Of a DNA stretch of 64,000 bases, positions 1 through 13,191 are shown piece after piece. The position numbers were made by a program, and so were the translations under genes. Origin of the DNA: Raphanus sativus (Eukaryota > Streptophyta > Magnoliopsida > Brassicales > Brassicaceae); NCBI RefSeq assembly GCF_000801105.2, contig NC_079516.1, positions 434,001 through 498,000 on the forward strand. The letters run 5' to 3'. Position 1 is the first letter of the stretch. Every line of letters starts with the position of its first letter. The notes under the pieces were generated by a model that was given only the letters and a program-made list of their open reading frames with translations, was not told where the DNA came from and made no database searches.

Positions 1-1641
1 TCTTTGCTGAGCTTTGGGTCAGGTTTCATTGACTTCTCACCTGGTTTCCACCCTGCGGGGCAGACTTCATCAGGGTTCTCCTGGATGTACTGTAAGGCCT
101 GCAACATTGAGAATATACATCAAGCAAAGAGTAATAGGGTGAAAGAAAGAGCGGTTTTTTGAGTAATGTTAGTATACCTGGAGGGTTCTCATTGTCTCAT
201 CAACGCTTCGGCCAATACCAAGGTTGTTGATGGTGGAATGTTGGATCACTCCTTCTTTGTCTATGATGAAAAGCCCCCTTAGTGCTATTCCCTGCTCTTA
301 TCACAAAAGTTCTCGTTGTTAAAACACTTTGAGAGTTTAAAAGGAAGCTAACAATTGTTTACCTGATCATGGATGAGCACTCCAAATGACTTTGAGATTG
401 ATTTAGTTACATCTGAAATAAGGGGATAGTTCAGATCACCAAGCCCTCCAGATTTTCTGTCTGTCTGGACCCACGCAAGGTGGGAGAACTATGTAGAGAC
501 ACCAGCAAAAGAAACAGAGACAAGTCAGCAAATAAAAATACTGGTGATGTCATATTGAGTTTGGTGCTATACTTACCACACTATCAACAGAGACACCTAA
601 CACTTCTGTGTTCAACTTCTCAAACTCTGCATACCGGTCACTGAAGGCAGTGATCTCTACAAGACAAAAAAAAAAAAAAGAGATTAAGACACAGTGTGTG
701 AATCTCCGATACTTCGATTGAGTAAAATGGTAACCTGTTGGGCAGACGAAAGTGAAGTCCAAAGGGTAGAAAAAGAGAATCACATACTTCTTCCCAATGT
801 ACTCAGAGAGCTTAACCTGAAACCCATCAACCACAAATTAGTTTCTATAACACATTACTCACCAAATACTACTCCAATTAGCTTCAAACTTATGTCATTG
901 TTGTAAGAAACTAGCCAAGATAAAAATGAGAAAAAAAAAGGAAGGTTACTTTAGACAAAAGATACCTTGATGAACTCCTAATCAAACACAGCCTCAGCCT
1001 CAAAATCAGGCGCCTTGTTTCCAACCAATGGAAGATCATCCTATCAACACACACACAAGAACAAATAGTTTAACATATCAGTTCCAAGGCGCAAAATAGC
1101 AAGAAGAACCTAAGCGCCGGCTTTGCAAAACCAGTGTTCTAAAAATCGGTTTACTCCGAAAATCAGATCTAAACGGACCAATCTTTTTTTCTAAAAATGG
1201 TACCTAAACAATAATTCTCTCTATAAGGAGGGGCCTAACCACAAACCAAAGCTTAGCAAATTTCTCGAACATTGGCTAAAACTAATACTTAAATGTATAG
1301 CTTCAAATGTCACTTCCAATCCACAAAAACTAGCAATCGTAGAACAAAATGTCAATAAAGTTATGGACTTTAAGTGGTATCTATCCGATTCCAGCACAGT
1401 GGAACTAGAAAGTGTCGACATTGAGATAACAACTTACGGCCTGAGCCTTGACGGCGAAGCTCCGGCGAGAAACGGAGCTGAGGGAAGAGCGTTGAGCAAA
1501 GCTAGAGCGGAGAGAAGCGGATGCGGGGGGAGAGGATAAGGTTCGAAGGAAAGAGAGGGAGGGAGAAGGAAGGGAAGAAGACTTGGCTGGGAAAGCCCTA
1601 GTTGAGGAGATGAGAGTGGTTGAAGAAGTAACCGACGCCAT
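1..1641 (-). pseudogene. 2CPA: Chloroplast 2-Cys peroxiredoxin with an in-frame stop, cut by window edge
   Basis: Typical 2-Cys peroxiredoxins reduce peroxides in the chloroplast stroma using thioredoxin or NTRC. Exons read on the minus strand at 1438-1641, 966-1040, 735-816, 577-656, 363-488, 178-291 and 1-98, all with GT-AG junctions and consistent phase. The last exon runs off the window, so only the final few residues are missing. Exon 1 encodes a Ser/Arg-rich plastid transit peptide starting MASVTSSTTL. The peroxidatic cysteine motif FTFVCPT closes exon 3 and the resolving cysteine motif EVCPAGW lies in exon 7. The oddity is a TAG at 978-980 where the family has Gln (VFDQEF read as VFD-stop-EF). 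It truncates the protein at about residue 89, before the catalytic cysteine. Everything else is intact, so this is either a very young pseudogene, a null allele or a base-call error. It is called 2CPA rather than 2CPB from synteny with the other genes here. Confidence 0.85.
978..980 (-). other. Premature TAG codon in peroxiredoxin exon 2
   Basis: The minus-strand reading of exon 2 is ...GCT GTG TTT GAT TAG GAG TTC ATC AAG then GTATC. A CAG to TAG change explains the stop with one substitution, and the reading frame before and after it is conserved. Confidence 0.85.
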
Positions 1642-1903
1642 TGATAAAACACACACTTTTGTTTTCTCTCTGAGCGACGAGAAAGCTTATCTGTCTGTCT
1701 TTGTAGTGGAACTATGGGGTGGATGATGATAAAGCCCACAAAACACTTTACTGGAGCAGTAGTTTAATAATTGTCTTTGGGCCTATTAGGAGGACAATAC
1801 TAATAAAGCCCAATATAAGAAGCCCAGCCCAGTTAATAATGTTTATTTACTAGACATGTTTCTGTAAGAGACTGCGGTGAAAAGGAAGGAAGGAAGGAAG
1901 GGG

Positions 1904-2095
1904 ATGGTGTTTTTCATGTCGTACCCGCCGACACGGCGGCAGATGATGGTGTCTGTTGGGTTTTTCGCGGTGGGTGTTTCTCTCTTCGCCGCTGGAGCTT
2001 ATCTCTCACTGGAAAACGTAGGACCGCAACAAGCTCGCGTCAAGGCTCGGAACCAATTCGTTAAGGATCGAATCAGGAAATGGCTCGACGATTAG
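1904..2095 (+). CDS. Conserved small single-span membrane protein
   Basis: This single-exon gene encodes about 63 residues. A hydrophobic span (roughly residues 17-35, VSVGFFAVGVSLFAAGAYL) is followed by a basic/acidic tail ending IRKWLDD. I recognise it as a small conserved plant protein found next to the peroxiredoxin in Arabidopsis, but I know no established function. The start at 1904 is the first ATG. A second in-frame ATG at 1916 (MSYPPTRRQ) is an equally plausible start and may be the one conserved in relatives. The gene is divergent from the peroxiredoxin, with only about 260 bp between start codons, so the two probably share a bidirectional promoter. A GGAA-type short repeat lies just upstream. 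Confidence 0.75.
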   Translation: MVFFMSYPPTRRQMMVSVGFFAVGVSLFAAGAYLSLENVGPQQARVKARNQFVKDRIRKWLDD

Positions 2096-2602
2096 AGATC
2101 ACAAAATCCATTTTGATGCTGATTCTCGCTGCACTCTTAGATTTTGAAGTGAAGGGTTCGTCAACGGTTTAGTCTTTAAGCGATCTGAATCTCCACTTCA
2201 ATGACAATTGGTGGGTTTATGTAAAACTCGTACATGTTAAAGTTTCAAGCTTTTTGTTACTTACATATGAAGAATCAAATCTTGAGACAACGAGTGAGCA
2301 TAGAGAGTGTATGTAGATCATTAGTACATGTAAAAGTCTTTAGATTCCCATCTCTCACCTCATTACCATTTTGATTTTCTATTACTATGATTTTCCTGAC
2401 CGTGGACGTTACTATGTTTGGTTTATGAGCTTGTGTTGTGTTTCATTTAAATAACCTTTAGGCTCAACGTCATAACATCTTTCGCCTATGCTTCTTTGTA
2501 AAGAAAGGCTCTTCCTTGTCGTTGACTTTTCTCCCTATGTTCTCTTCTCCATAAGGCCATTTATTGCTCTTCTTGTCTATGTTTAGTTCTATGGAGTGAA
2601 GA

Positions 2603-2722
2603 TCACTCTCGCCTTAAATCTTCTTTGTTTCCGTCCTCAACTTCTCCATCTTTGATGTAGTGGTTGAGGTACTCTTCAGTCTGAGAAGCTCTTTTGATGT
2701 CGGAGAGCGTTACTATAATCAT
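2603..2722 (-). pseudogene. Short protein-like ORF or gene relic
   Basis: A minus-strand frame of 39 codons starting at an ATG (2720-2722) reads MIIVTLSDIKRASQTEEYLN, then a charged tail ending EDLRRE-stop. Its composition is protein-like (amphipathic, Glu/Lys/Asp rich), unlike the low-complexity DNA around it. It may be the last exon of a lost gene. No family recognised. Confidence 0.3.
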
Positions 2723-3116
2723 GTAACCGTGTTTTGACTACCACAAACAAACTAATCATAACAGATTTGTATACTTCTGAAGTCCAAAGGTTAAGGACAA
2801 AAATATACTAGTCACTCAGGCCCAACTCAAGCCTAGTAAAGAAGTAAAGAGCTCAAGAACTATGGCAGTGATCAAACTTCAAACTTCAAACTTCGAACCA
2901 TTTTTTTCCGAACTAATTGTGGTTGTTTATTTTATTAAACTAGATCGTTAGTTCAACAATATGCCGATGGTTTACTACTCTGAATATATATCTATTAGAA
3001 CTATTTATGTTTCTCAGTTTAAATATTACTCGTTTCATTTGATATTATCTTCATCTGATTCCTTTTTTCTTTTTCAAACATTGCATTTTCTTCTTCTTTT
3101 TTACTATTTCATTTTA

Positions 3117-4403
3117 GGGAAAATTTGGAAAAATGCATTTATATGAGATTCAAATTTGAAAACTACACTACTATTTTTTTTTTTGAAAATTACCTTTTTA
3201 TTTATATAAAATGACTAAATTATCCAATCGGCATACTTTTATAATCGTGTCATGTACAAAACGATTCTCCCGTCCAGGAAAACTAGTAACGAGATATCAT
3301 CGATCATCAACTTTTGGTTTGTGAACTACAAAAAAGTCTGTGTGTATCACCAGCGTAGTCATGCAGAGTCTGAAATTTTTGTCACATAAGCTAACTTTCA
3401 TTGAAATCCATTTTCTCGTTGGCTGCCACTATACCTAATTGTACACCTATTCCATCTACATTTAAAGCCTCTTATTCAACGTGCAGTTCAATACTGAGGA
3501 AATGAATGTCACCTAAACTGTTCAGATTATGGAACAAGAACGAGCTATGTTTCGTTCACGAAAAACAGAGGAACCCTGACTTATGATGTGATGATTCCTA
3601 GAGGTAACAAAAGGACTAAAAAGCCTCAGGTTGAAGCTTGTAACAAAACGTCCATTAAACTATACATGGACTAATAAAAGAACATATCAAAATTCAAGCT
3701 ACACTTCATTTCGTTTTTATATTTTTAGAAAAGACAAAACTAAGAAGACAAAATTTAGATATTCTACAAAAAATTAGACAAAGAAAAAAACAGAGGTAAT
3801 AAATGATTGAATGAAAGCAAAGAGCTATCAATACTCCATTATTTAGATATTACCTTCTCTTTACAACATAAGATCCAAATATTAAGTTACAAAAACCAAG
3901 AATACAAAATTTATCAAATCAGCTTTCCGTAGGAATATTGATCCTGAACTCATCAAACGTACCAGTACAGTCTATTTCCAATGCATAATTTATGAGATCC
4001 AGTGAAGAACGCAACATAAAATTCTTTCATGTACCATCATATGTGTAAAGTATAATAGTTTTCGTCAAGGAACATTACTGAACAATGTATACAATGCACC
4101 TGAACTACGTACTTCAATTAATAAGGACGTTTAAGTATGCATATTCTGGTTTATAACTTCTATGATTTAAGTCCTTGTGATTCACTAAGGTGTATTTAGA
4201 TTTTGATAAACTTCAAAACACGAGCAAAAAACATATGAACCCAAAAACACATAAATAATTTTGATTTAAATTTAATTTAAAAAAAATCAAAATGAAGGTA
4301 AAATGTCTTTTACCATATAAGAAAGTGTAGTTTTCAAAAATATAAAACAAAATTGTATTTGTCAAATTTCAAAACACAAATAAGGTATTTTTCAAATTAT
4401 CCC
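3117..4403. mobile_element. Non-autonomous Mutator-like element (MULE)
   Basis: The ends are long, imperfect inverted repeats. The left end starts GGGAAAATTTGGAAAAATGC; the right end, reverse complemented, starts GGGATAATTTGAAAAATACC. Further in, both ends carry TTTGAAAACTACAC. A perfect 9-bp direct repeat, TTCATTTTA, flanks the element at 3108-3116 and 4404-4412, which is the Mutator target-site duplication length. No transposase or obvious captured gene was seen in the 1.29 kb. Confidence 0.85.
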
Positions 4404-4769
4404 TTCATTTTATCTGTTTAGTAATTATCTTCTCAATGAAAATAAAAAGACAAATTTCATAAATGAATAAATACGAATGAAGATAATCCAAAGCGTGAGG
4501 GTAGCTTTCGGATAAACACAGATATTGTCTCCATTTTCTTTGGAAATTTTGGGATCATGGGCGCTGGGGGTCCCATTCTCTATCAGCCTGCTACTGCCAC
4601 GGTGTGGACCCAATTTAAAAGCCCACTCTTATTTAACCATCTCACGTGAAAATATGTATATATATTTTTTAAATTTAAAACGAAACCTCTATTCATTTCA
4701 AATAATCTGTCAGAAATATTGTTGAATATTTTTCCATATGAATTATTCTTTTGTTTTCTCAGAAGTAGG

Positions 4770-5420
4770 CATGGGCACAAGATCGGATATTCGGGGTTTT
4801 GAAGATATCTATGATTAGCTTCGAATGTTATGGATATCTAATTTTTTTTATTTGCTTTGCTTCGAAAAAATACAGATATTCGGAAAAACAGATATCCTGA
4901 AAATAAATAGATATTTGCGGATATTAGCGGATACTTAGGGATATCTCATTTGTTTTGATTTATACAAATAATCTTAAAAATTCGATACAAATTTTTTTGT
5001 AAAATAATTTTTTTCGTGATATAAAAGTTAAAAGAAATAGTGAATGTACATATTTTGTAAATTTTTAAACTTAGTTAACAATTATAATAATACAAAACTT
5101 AAGAAAAGTTCTATAGTTGTCATAAATGTTTTTTTTATATAATACTTTTATATAAGTAATAATGTGAAAATAATATGTCAAATCATATCTTCGAGTAATA
5201 ATTATATAGTTTTATGCATTTAATAATAAAAATACATGTATTTATATATCGACGGATCGGATCGGATATTCGCTTCCTAAAATTTTTAATATATGTGATT
5301 TGCTTCGATTTTAACGGATATTGAATTTTAGTATTTGCTTTCCTTCGAAATTTTACGGATATCTTGAATTTTTAGATCTAATAGTAATAAATAACGAATC
5401 GAATCAAGTTTAACGGATAA
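4770..5420. repeat. AT-rich repeat with recurring GGATATTCG-type motifs
   Basis: Short degenerate motifs around GGATAT, CGGATATTCG and TTGCTTCGA recur in both orientations, clustered near 4780-4940 and 5250-5420 with AT-rich DNA between. This looks like a decayed DNA transposon with subterminal repeats. I could not define termini or a target duplication. Confidence 0.4.
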
Positions 5421-7712
5421 AATGTTAACTCATAGTCAGAAGTTGTCCCACTAATGATGTTCAGTGTTCGCTCTCGTTGACGGAGGAGAGGTACGAGTCA
5501 ACAAGTCAAATTTATTTGGAGGTGGAGTTAGACTATCTCTAATCCTAACTATATCATTTTAGGTATATTTATGGAGGCCTCGATTGTTTGATTTTTATTC
5601 ACCTTTTTCTTTATAAACATCATTTCTCTGACAAAATTGTTTGATTTTTTTTTGCGGCTAAATGACATCAGATAATAGTTTTTGTTAACATATACGTATT
5701 TATCATTTGAAAGTCAAGGTAGATACAGTTTTCTTTACAAATATTTTTCAACCTTCCTTTCTGTTACCATATGTTACTACTATCATAAAGCCTATCCCAA
5801 ATTATTTTAAAATTATAAACATTGTACAAGTATTTCATTCCTCATGCTGAAAAGGTGGTGATAATGGTAACACTAAGAATTTTACTGCCTTTAAATTACT
5901 GACGAAGTTTTTTTCTCGAGATCTAACATTATAACATATTAATAACTACAAAAACTCAAGAAAAAAATGCGAATGTGGGGGTTCAGATTTGAAATGGGGC
6001 CTTTTCATATAAAAGAAATGGGACCTGAATCTTTGATGCAATGAAATAACTCAGAAGAAGAGAGTGTGAGAAAAAATCGTGCAAATGTTTTGTTTCCATT
6101 GTACCATATTTTTCAACCAAACCGCCAAACTTAGCCGTCCCTTTTTGTTTTTATTTATATCAAAAACGTTTTGTGTTTTATTTTTTATACGTAAAAGATT
6201 CAAATAGGTTGTCTTCCTCGAGTTCACATTTTCAAACTTATCCTCCAAGTTGGATAACATTTTGAAGGTAATGTATATATACACATTGTGATTTAAAAAA
6301 AAAGTATATACACATATAATACTATTGTAATTTCTGGATTTCTACTACTGGGAGTAACTACAGTTCTTTAATAGTTGCGGCTGAAGTACTTATTAGTGAT
6401 AGTTCAGCAACAAGATCAGTAATATGAATGTGGTTACAAAAAAAAAGAAGAGAGTGCAGTCAAAATGTTAATAGTTAGATAACATAACGAAGATGGACAA
6501 AAGAAAAATTATAGTGAAAGACTTATCTATATGCAAAAACCCCACATATTGTAACTGTATTGTGGTTTTTATTGGGATTAGCTGTTTTGTGGGTTTAGAA
6601 TAGAGATCGATTATTTTGTAGTGTGAAATTGCTAGTTACCCGTATGATCAAATGGTGTGGTTTTCTAACTTCTATATAGAGCAATCGGATTTGTCTGTCA
6701 CCAGTAAATTGGTTTAGATGAGCATGATTATTGAGTTTCTACCTAGATATTTCTCCAAAAATATTTTTTTTAAAATGAAAGTAATCTACCTGTGTGTTTC
6801 TTCTCTACACAAATTTGCTAGTTATTTGTGACTTTTCCATATATAATTTAATTTTCGGTTGCAAGTCTTGAGGTATCGGCTGCACATATATCAGTTAATA
6901 CTTAATATAATCTGAACAGTGCAGATATTTTTAATAAGAAAAACAAAAATGTAAAAGAAATGTGTGGTCCTCTCCCTCCGGCCATTTAGTTTTGGTTCAT
7001 AGAAAGTACAACAATTAGCTTTGGTCCCCTAAATGTAAATAAAGTATGCAAACAAATATTATTATCAGGTTTATTAATTTTCATAGGTAAATATATACTC
7101 TTCTTATACCATATTGCAATCATTATTTTCACTGATTAATAGTTGTATCCGTTGATAATTGTACTTTAGTTTTAAAATCATACTAACGGGCGCGTCGTGA
7201 CGTTCTTTATGTTTACAATGTGTTAAAAGTTTGATAAATATAGTATTAATGAAAATGTCCCAGTTCTTTTTTGATGTTGAACGAAAATGTCCCTGATATA
7301 TTAGGGTCATGGCTAGCTCTGAAACAAATCCCAATAACGGTGTTGCGATTATTCTTCACACAAATTTATTTGACGGTGTTAAAATTTACCGAGACAAAAA
7401 GTTAGAAATGGTCACATTTTAACCAGCAAAACTCATTTAACGAGTTACAATTATAAATTCCTACCAGCAGATAGCTCATATACAGACAGACAAACATGTG
7501 ATTTGCAATCCTTTGTGATGATATATCATGAAAGAAACGTATATCAATGTGGGTCGTATATAATCAAGCGCAGTAGATTAGAGTATGAGGAGAGGAGTGA
7601 AACACGAAAACACGAGTAGATCCCAATCAAACAAATCTGATCACATCTTTGTTTTTGCAAATTATATTGGGAACCCAAGAAATAATATTTTATCGGCTAA
7701 TATATTATAGGA

Positions 7713-7754
<42 letters not shown>

Positions 7755-10450
7755 ATTGTGAAGTAAATTTTATAGATTTATAAAGTCACAAGACTTACCT
7801 CAACATGAATTCGAAATTTGGAACATATAACATGTTCTTAAGTCTTGTCTAGTAAATTTAGTTATTTTAAAAGAAACATCTTTGTTTTATAGGAAATTAT
7901 TGTTGAACAAATGCAGTCGGAATTTTGTGAGGAAATTAAGAAGAAGAAAAAAAAAGAAATGTGTGAGCACCAAGATAAGGCCTGAAAGCACGTGAGAATT
8001 ATATCACAATCATATAATTTACGGACGATAGTATGAGATAAACGACACTTGTAAGAGTTCAACGAATAAAATAGAAGTGGACCACGTACGTAGTTCATTG
8101 CACGTCCTGATTTTTGCAGTACGTTTGATAAGTAGTATACATATTTATTTTCACTAAACTATTTATTAAACTCACGACTTAAGATAGTAATAAAAGGAAT
8201 TTACCCAATCGTCAAACAAGATAGAAATTATACTAGACACTTAAACAAATTACAACATTGATGTAATATACAAATACAATATTGTAGTACTGATTAGATT
8301 AATATTAATGTTATATCAAATACTAGTTGGTGGTCAAATAGTTTTTGAAATGAATAGTCATAAACTACAGTTTACATCCAAATATAATATTATTTACATT
8401 TCGATCCGAACACCAAAAACTATTCTCAAACTCCATGATTTATTGAAGTAAATAATTAAGTAATAAATATTTATAACTTTACTTTTCTATTACAAATTTT
8501 GGGTTATTTTTCAATTCCCTGAATTCATACATCAAGTTTTTTTTACTAAACTGTTTATATATCAGCTTTAGTAATGGGAAACATATGTATACTGTTTTAG
8601 TTTTATATTTCATTAAGCGAACCAATAATTCTAGACTTCTAGTCCATCTCTATATGGAGTATTAGTTAGCACCAAACTATAGGATGGTGGTTGCTCGGTA
8701 TTGTAAAGAAGAAAACACGGCCACAAAAGTCAAGTCGATTTCAAATATAATTTGTTAGTCTTTATCCTTCTCGATTATAAAATGATTATAATAAAGAAAG
8801 AGGGAGAATAAACTGCAAAATTTAAGAGAGAGATAGAGAAAAACATAAAACCATCATTATTGGGAAGTCTTTAAGGCAGTCCTTAAAAGAGAAGGGAAGG
8901 GAACCCAGGAGAAGAATGGAGGAAAAACCTCTATATAAAAGCTGTCCCTTATGTTTTCATGACCAAAAAAAAAAGATAAGGGTTTTTGTTCTCTACCCTC
9001 CAATAACGATGCTTTAAGGGATGGTATGAAGGTGTTAAAAAAAAAAAGGGATGGTATGAAGTAGAAGTGAAGATGCATGCGATGGTGTGTCGGAAAGGCA
9101 AAGCACATGCTCCACAACTTGAGCTTCTCACTTGCGTCAGGGGTAAGTATCCTCTGTACCTTCTTACTTTTTACTTATTATGTACCACCTCACTTCTCAG
9201 CCACTGGATCCCTATTCATTGCATATACTATTCATTTATAATACGAAAGTGATTTTTTAATTATTTTATCTGCTTAGAACTAAACTTCATTGTCAAAATA
9301 TTATCTTTTACGTTTACAGACAGCCGTAACAAACACCGTCCGTCAAAATATTTTCTTTTTCCATAGTTGGTGATGTTTACGTCACTTTTTGAATTCCAAG
9401 TATAGTTTTAAGCTAGTATCCGTAAACTAATGAACATATTCAAAAATTGATTACATACAATTATCATTTTTATATTATAAAAAGAGTTTTGGTTATAAAG
9501 TTTTCAAAGTTCCATGATTCTCTTTTATCTACAGTCTCTCTCATGCACGACGTTATATAACAAACATTTTGAGATTACCATTTATAGGGACTTAAATCGT
9601 TTAGAAGCTGATGCTGACTCGATTATCAGATGTGTTCCATTTCCACATGAAAAAAGGATTGTCTGACTCATGCAAGCCACACATTTATGTGATAAGTGAG
9701 TTTTATCTGCTTTGAGAGTCCATTATTAATTAAGGATCTTGTTAGTTAATGATGTCATAGATTTTTGTTTAGCAAGCAGATAAGTTTCGATCTGTTCACT
9801 CATAGTAGATCTCAAACAGGTTTTTTCCTTTCATATTTATATACTTATAAGTACGTGGCTAAGTCCATGAACATAAAATAACGTATAACAATGATCTCTG
9901 TGGTATCCCTTATATAATTTGCTAGACCTAATAAAATATGGAAAATAATTTACACTAGGACAAAACCACACTAACTTTCACACTAACTTTAAAAATATTT
10001 AATTATTTCTTACACTATAAATAACAATAGAACCTCTTTGGATCCAATGCCAACGAGGTTTATCAAACGAGCATTCCAATACTATAATTTTAAAATGTTT
10101 ACTCGATATAAATGAACTGCAGGTCTGCAACAACAGCAACAACAACAACAACAAAAGGGAAAATAAAATAATGATTGAAAAGAAATATCATCACGCAAAA
10201 CCTTAAAAGTACTATCGATGTCGTGTCCTCCTCCTCTTCATCTACAACAAATAGTTCCCACAGTTTTCACATCAATATTTAAACATTTTCACAATTTTTT
10301 TTTACACACTCTCTCTTCCTCTCTCCTTCGTATAATACTATATTAGTACTGCTGTTAAAAAAATACTATATTAGTACCATTACCCATCTTTCTTTCACCA
10401 CCAAACCTCTGCACATCCTCTCTACTCTCTCTCACCCTCTAGCAAAAAAG
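5421..10450. other. Gene-poor AT-rich intergenic region
   Basis: No convincing coding sequence was found in these 5 kb. Open frames are short and lack codon bias or family motifs. The region holds a TA microsatellite (7714-7750), a short poly-purine/pyrimidine stretch and, at its right end, the CT-rich promoter and leader of the B3 gene (about 10300-10450). Confidence 0.6.
7714..7750. repeat. (TA)n microsatellite
   Basis: Perfect TA dinucleotide run of about 37 bp. Confidence 0.95.
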
Positions 10451-12221
10451 ATGTCAGGCAACTGTTACCCAAGAGAAATCCACCACACCACTCCCTCGTT
10501 GCACCATCGCCAAAACGACGCCGTCGTTGATAGAGAGTATTTGTTCGAGAAATCACTAACACCAAGCGATGTTGGAAAGCTAAACCGTTTAGTCATACCG
10601 AAGCAACACGCTGAGAAACACTTCCCTCTAAATAATGCCAGCGATGACGTGGCGGCGGCAGAGACGACGGAGAAAGGGATGCTTCTTAGCTTCGAGGACG
10701 AGTCGGGAAAGTGTTGGAAATTCAGATACTCGTATTGGAACAGTAGCCAAAGCTACGTGTTGACCAAAGGATGGAGCAGGTACGTCAAAGACAAGCACCT
10801 CCACGCAGGGGACGTTGTTTTCTTTCAGCGGCACCGTTTTGATCTACATAGAGTCTTCATTGGTTGGCGAAAACGCGGCGAGGTTTCGTCCCCTTCCACC
10901 GTCTCCGTCGTGTCTCAAGATGCTCGAGTTAACACGACGACATACTGGAGCAACGGCTTGACTACACCTTACCGTCAAGTACACGCGTCAACGAGCTCTT
11001 ACCCTAACATTCACCAAGAGTATTCACACTATGGTAAAACTCTTTATCTCTCATCTCAATTTATTTTGTTATTTTTCTCTTATCTATCTGTCAGATATAT
11101 ATACACTTTCTGTTTTTATAGATATATGTCATAGATAATGTCTTTTCTTTTCACCAAAATATATACGTTCGTACATGTTATAACATAGGTTATTATTTTA
11201 TGCTTGTTGTTTTAGATTACCTTAAACATTTTTTAGACTGAGCTTTGACCATTTTAGCTGGTGGATGTTTCTTCTTATAAAAATTGTCGGAATTAAAAAC
11301 ACCCACTAGTTATTTTATTTTATCCTAAAATATGTGACAATTAAATTTACCAAAAAAATTGTGACAACTACTTTAGTTGCGTGTGTATCTATGTAAAATA
11401 ACAACCTGAGATAACATTTTGTAATAGATATCTCTCTTTTTTCACATGTCATTTTGATTCTGGACAAGAAAATAAAACCCCCGCAATTTCAATTATCTTC
11501 GCCAAGTTGTGTAAACTTAAGGAGAACCGTCCAATCAACTTAGACTAACGTGTTCGTTATTTCTTCCTTTAATTGATTAAAAACTAAGTATGTAACTAAA
11601 AGATGCGCACGTGTCGTGACGGTGGAAAATTGTAGGCGCCGTCGCTGAGACACCGACGGTAGTTGCAGGGAGCTCGAGGACGGTGAGGCTATTTGGAGTT
11701 AACCTCGAATGTCACGGTGACGTTGCCGAGCCACCACCGTGCCCCGACGGCTACAATGGCCAACAGTTTTACTATTACTCAACTCCTCATCCCATGGTAA
11801 CTTTTTATTTATTCTGTCATATTCAATTTGCTTACGTCAAGTATGTTTATGCTACTATGCCAATAATTAAGTAGTTATAAAACAGATGTCGTGGCTGTTT
11901 CTCGAGATGAGACATACGAGATTAGTAGTTTTTAAAAATAGATCTGAAAGAGCTTTTGTTTAATAACTAATATAATAAAGAAGGAATCAGGAAGACTAAT
12001 ACTGCACTTGAATGTAAACGCACATGGCCAATTTGTTGATGATAAATTGATAGCCTAACATAATCTGTTTTCTTCTTTTTCTGTAGCCTAGCATGATTTT
12101 AATGAAGAAGATTAAGTGATAAATAATAACAAATTAACAATAGTTGCGTGTTGGTTTTGTGAAATAGAATGTATCATTTGCTGGGGAAGCAATGGAACAG
12201 GTAGGAGATGGACGAGGCTGA
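10451..12221 (+). CDS. NGAL2: B3-domain transcriptional repressor, NGATHA-like
   Basis: Nuclear DNA-binding repressor of the NGAL/RAV-related B3 family. In Arabidopsis, NGAL2 (also SOD7 or ABS2) limits seed and organ size by repressing KLUH. Three exons join with correct phase: 10451-11033, 11636-11796 and 12168-12221, giving 265 residues. The B3 domain covers about residues 31-143 ([20 protein letters not shown] ... [10 protein letters not shown]). The repression motif RLFGV sits at about 212-216, in exon 2. The last exon adds only 17 residues ([11 protein letters not shown]...GRG), matching the family's C-terminus. The gene looks intact, and its neighbours match the Arabidopsis order. Reading through the first donor would give a shorter 227-residue open frame, which is intron read-through and not the likely product. 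Identity rests on remembered family sequence, and a close paralog (DPA4 type) is the alternative. Confidence 0.9.
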
Positions 12222-13191
12222 TGATATTTGAAAAGAAGCGATAATCTTTTAGACTTTGACTTTAGATTATCAGTCCATACTTGGCTCAATTGTCACAGAG
12301 AAAACACCAAAAAGGAGGAAAATTAATATCAGTATAACTTCATTATTGTGTATTTAGTTATTTGCTATTTAACCAATTTGAAAACAAAATAAAAAAGAGT
12401 ATAATTATTTTTCCAACATTTGAGTCAGAGAGTTAACTAAAAATGTGTATTATTTGATGCCTGAGAATCAGAGATAAATTCAATGAAGCTTGCAAAAGTC
12501 ATTTGAGAGCTTGTATCATGTATATGTGCATGTATAGCGAATCAATGATGATGAAAGATGATTTGGGAATTGTTATGATTCATGTGATGAGATTACAAGA
12601 AGAAAAAGGTGTGGCCCTAACAAATGATTAAAGAACGGGCATAGCATGTGTGTAAAAATGTATGTTGTGTTACAACTTACAACGCCTTTTCTATCTGGTC
12701 CAAAGCAAAACCTAAAGACCATTTTATTCTATATTACTCTACTTTTGATTCTCTATTGTTTTTTTTCTTTTGAATTGCAGAGAAAGTGCGAAAGGAATAT
12801 CTGAATCCCTTCTACAAGATATTCTGACAAAACGAGACGGTCCCAATTGTTTCTTTTCCTTTACGTTTGCCATTTTAAATTGCAAATGTGAACGCAAACG
12901 AAACGATCAGGACTTTGGTATTCTAGGAGTATTTTCTAGTTCGTTTTTAAAGTTCAGATGTTCTCGTCTCCTCTCTTTGGTTCCTTTAGTGCTCTCCAAG
13001 AGTTGATCTCAACTTCTCATCCACACCATAACAAAGAAGTGTGTTTTAATTTCTTTCTCTGGGCTGGGCTTTAAAGCCTTTTGAGTTTTCGCTCTGGATC
13101 CAAATACTAAAGTTTTGGGAAATTAAGTAATTAACTAGTAATTGTCTTGGGCATTTGAAAGATTATAGTATAGTTACTTGATAATATCATA
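12222..13191. other. 3' flank of the B3 gene
   Basis: A pyrimidine tract and AG acceptor near 12779 are followed by an open stretch to about 13006. That could be an untranslated 3' exon of the B3 gene or chance. No recognised coding content. Confidence 0.3.

Noticed and set aside
9067..9252. Short ORF (about 60 codons) upstream of NGAL2, with a GTAAGT-like sequence after CVRG
   Set aside because: Low-complexity translation after the first 20 residues, no family motif, and overlapping open frames on the other strand. Not supportable as a gene.
12770..13006. ORF after a pyrimidine tract and AG, downstream of NGAL2
   Set aside because: The NGAL2 coding sequence is complete at 12221 and the translation here has no domain. 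At most an untranslated exon.
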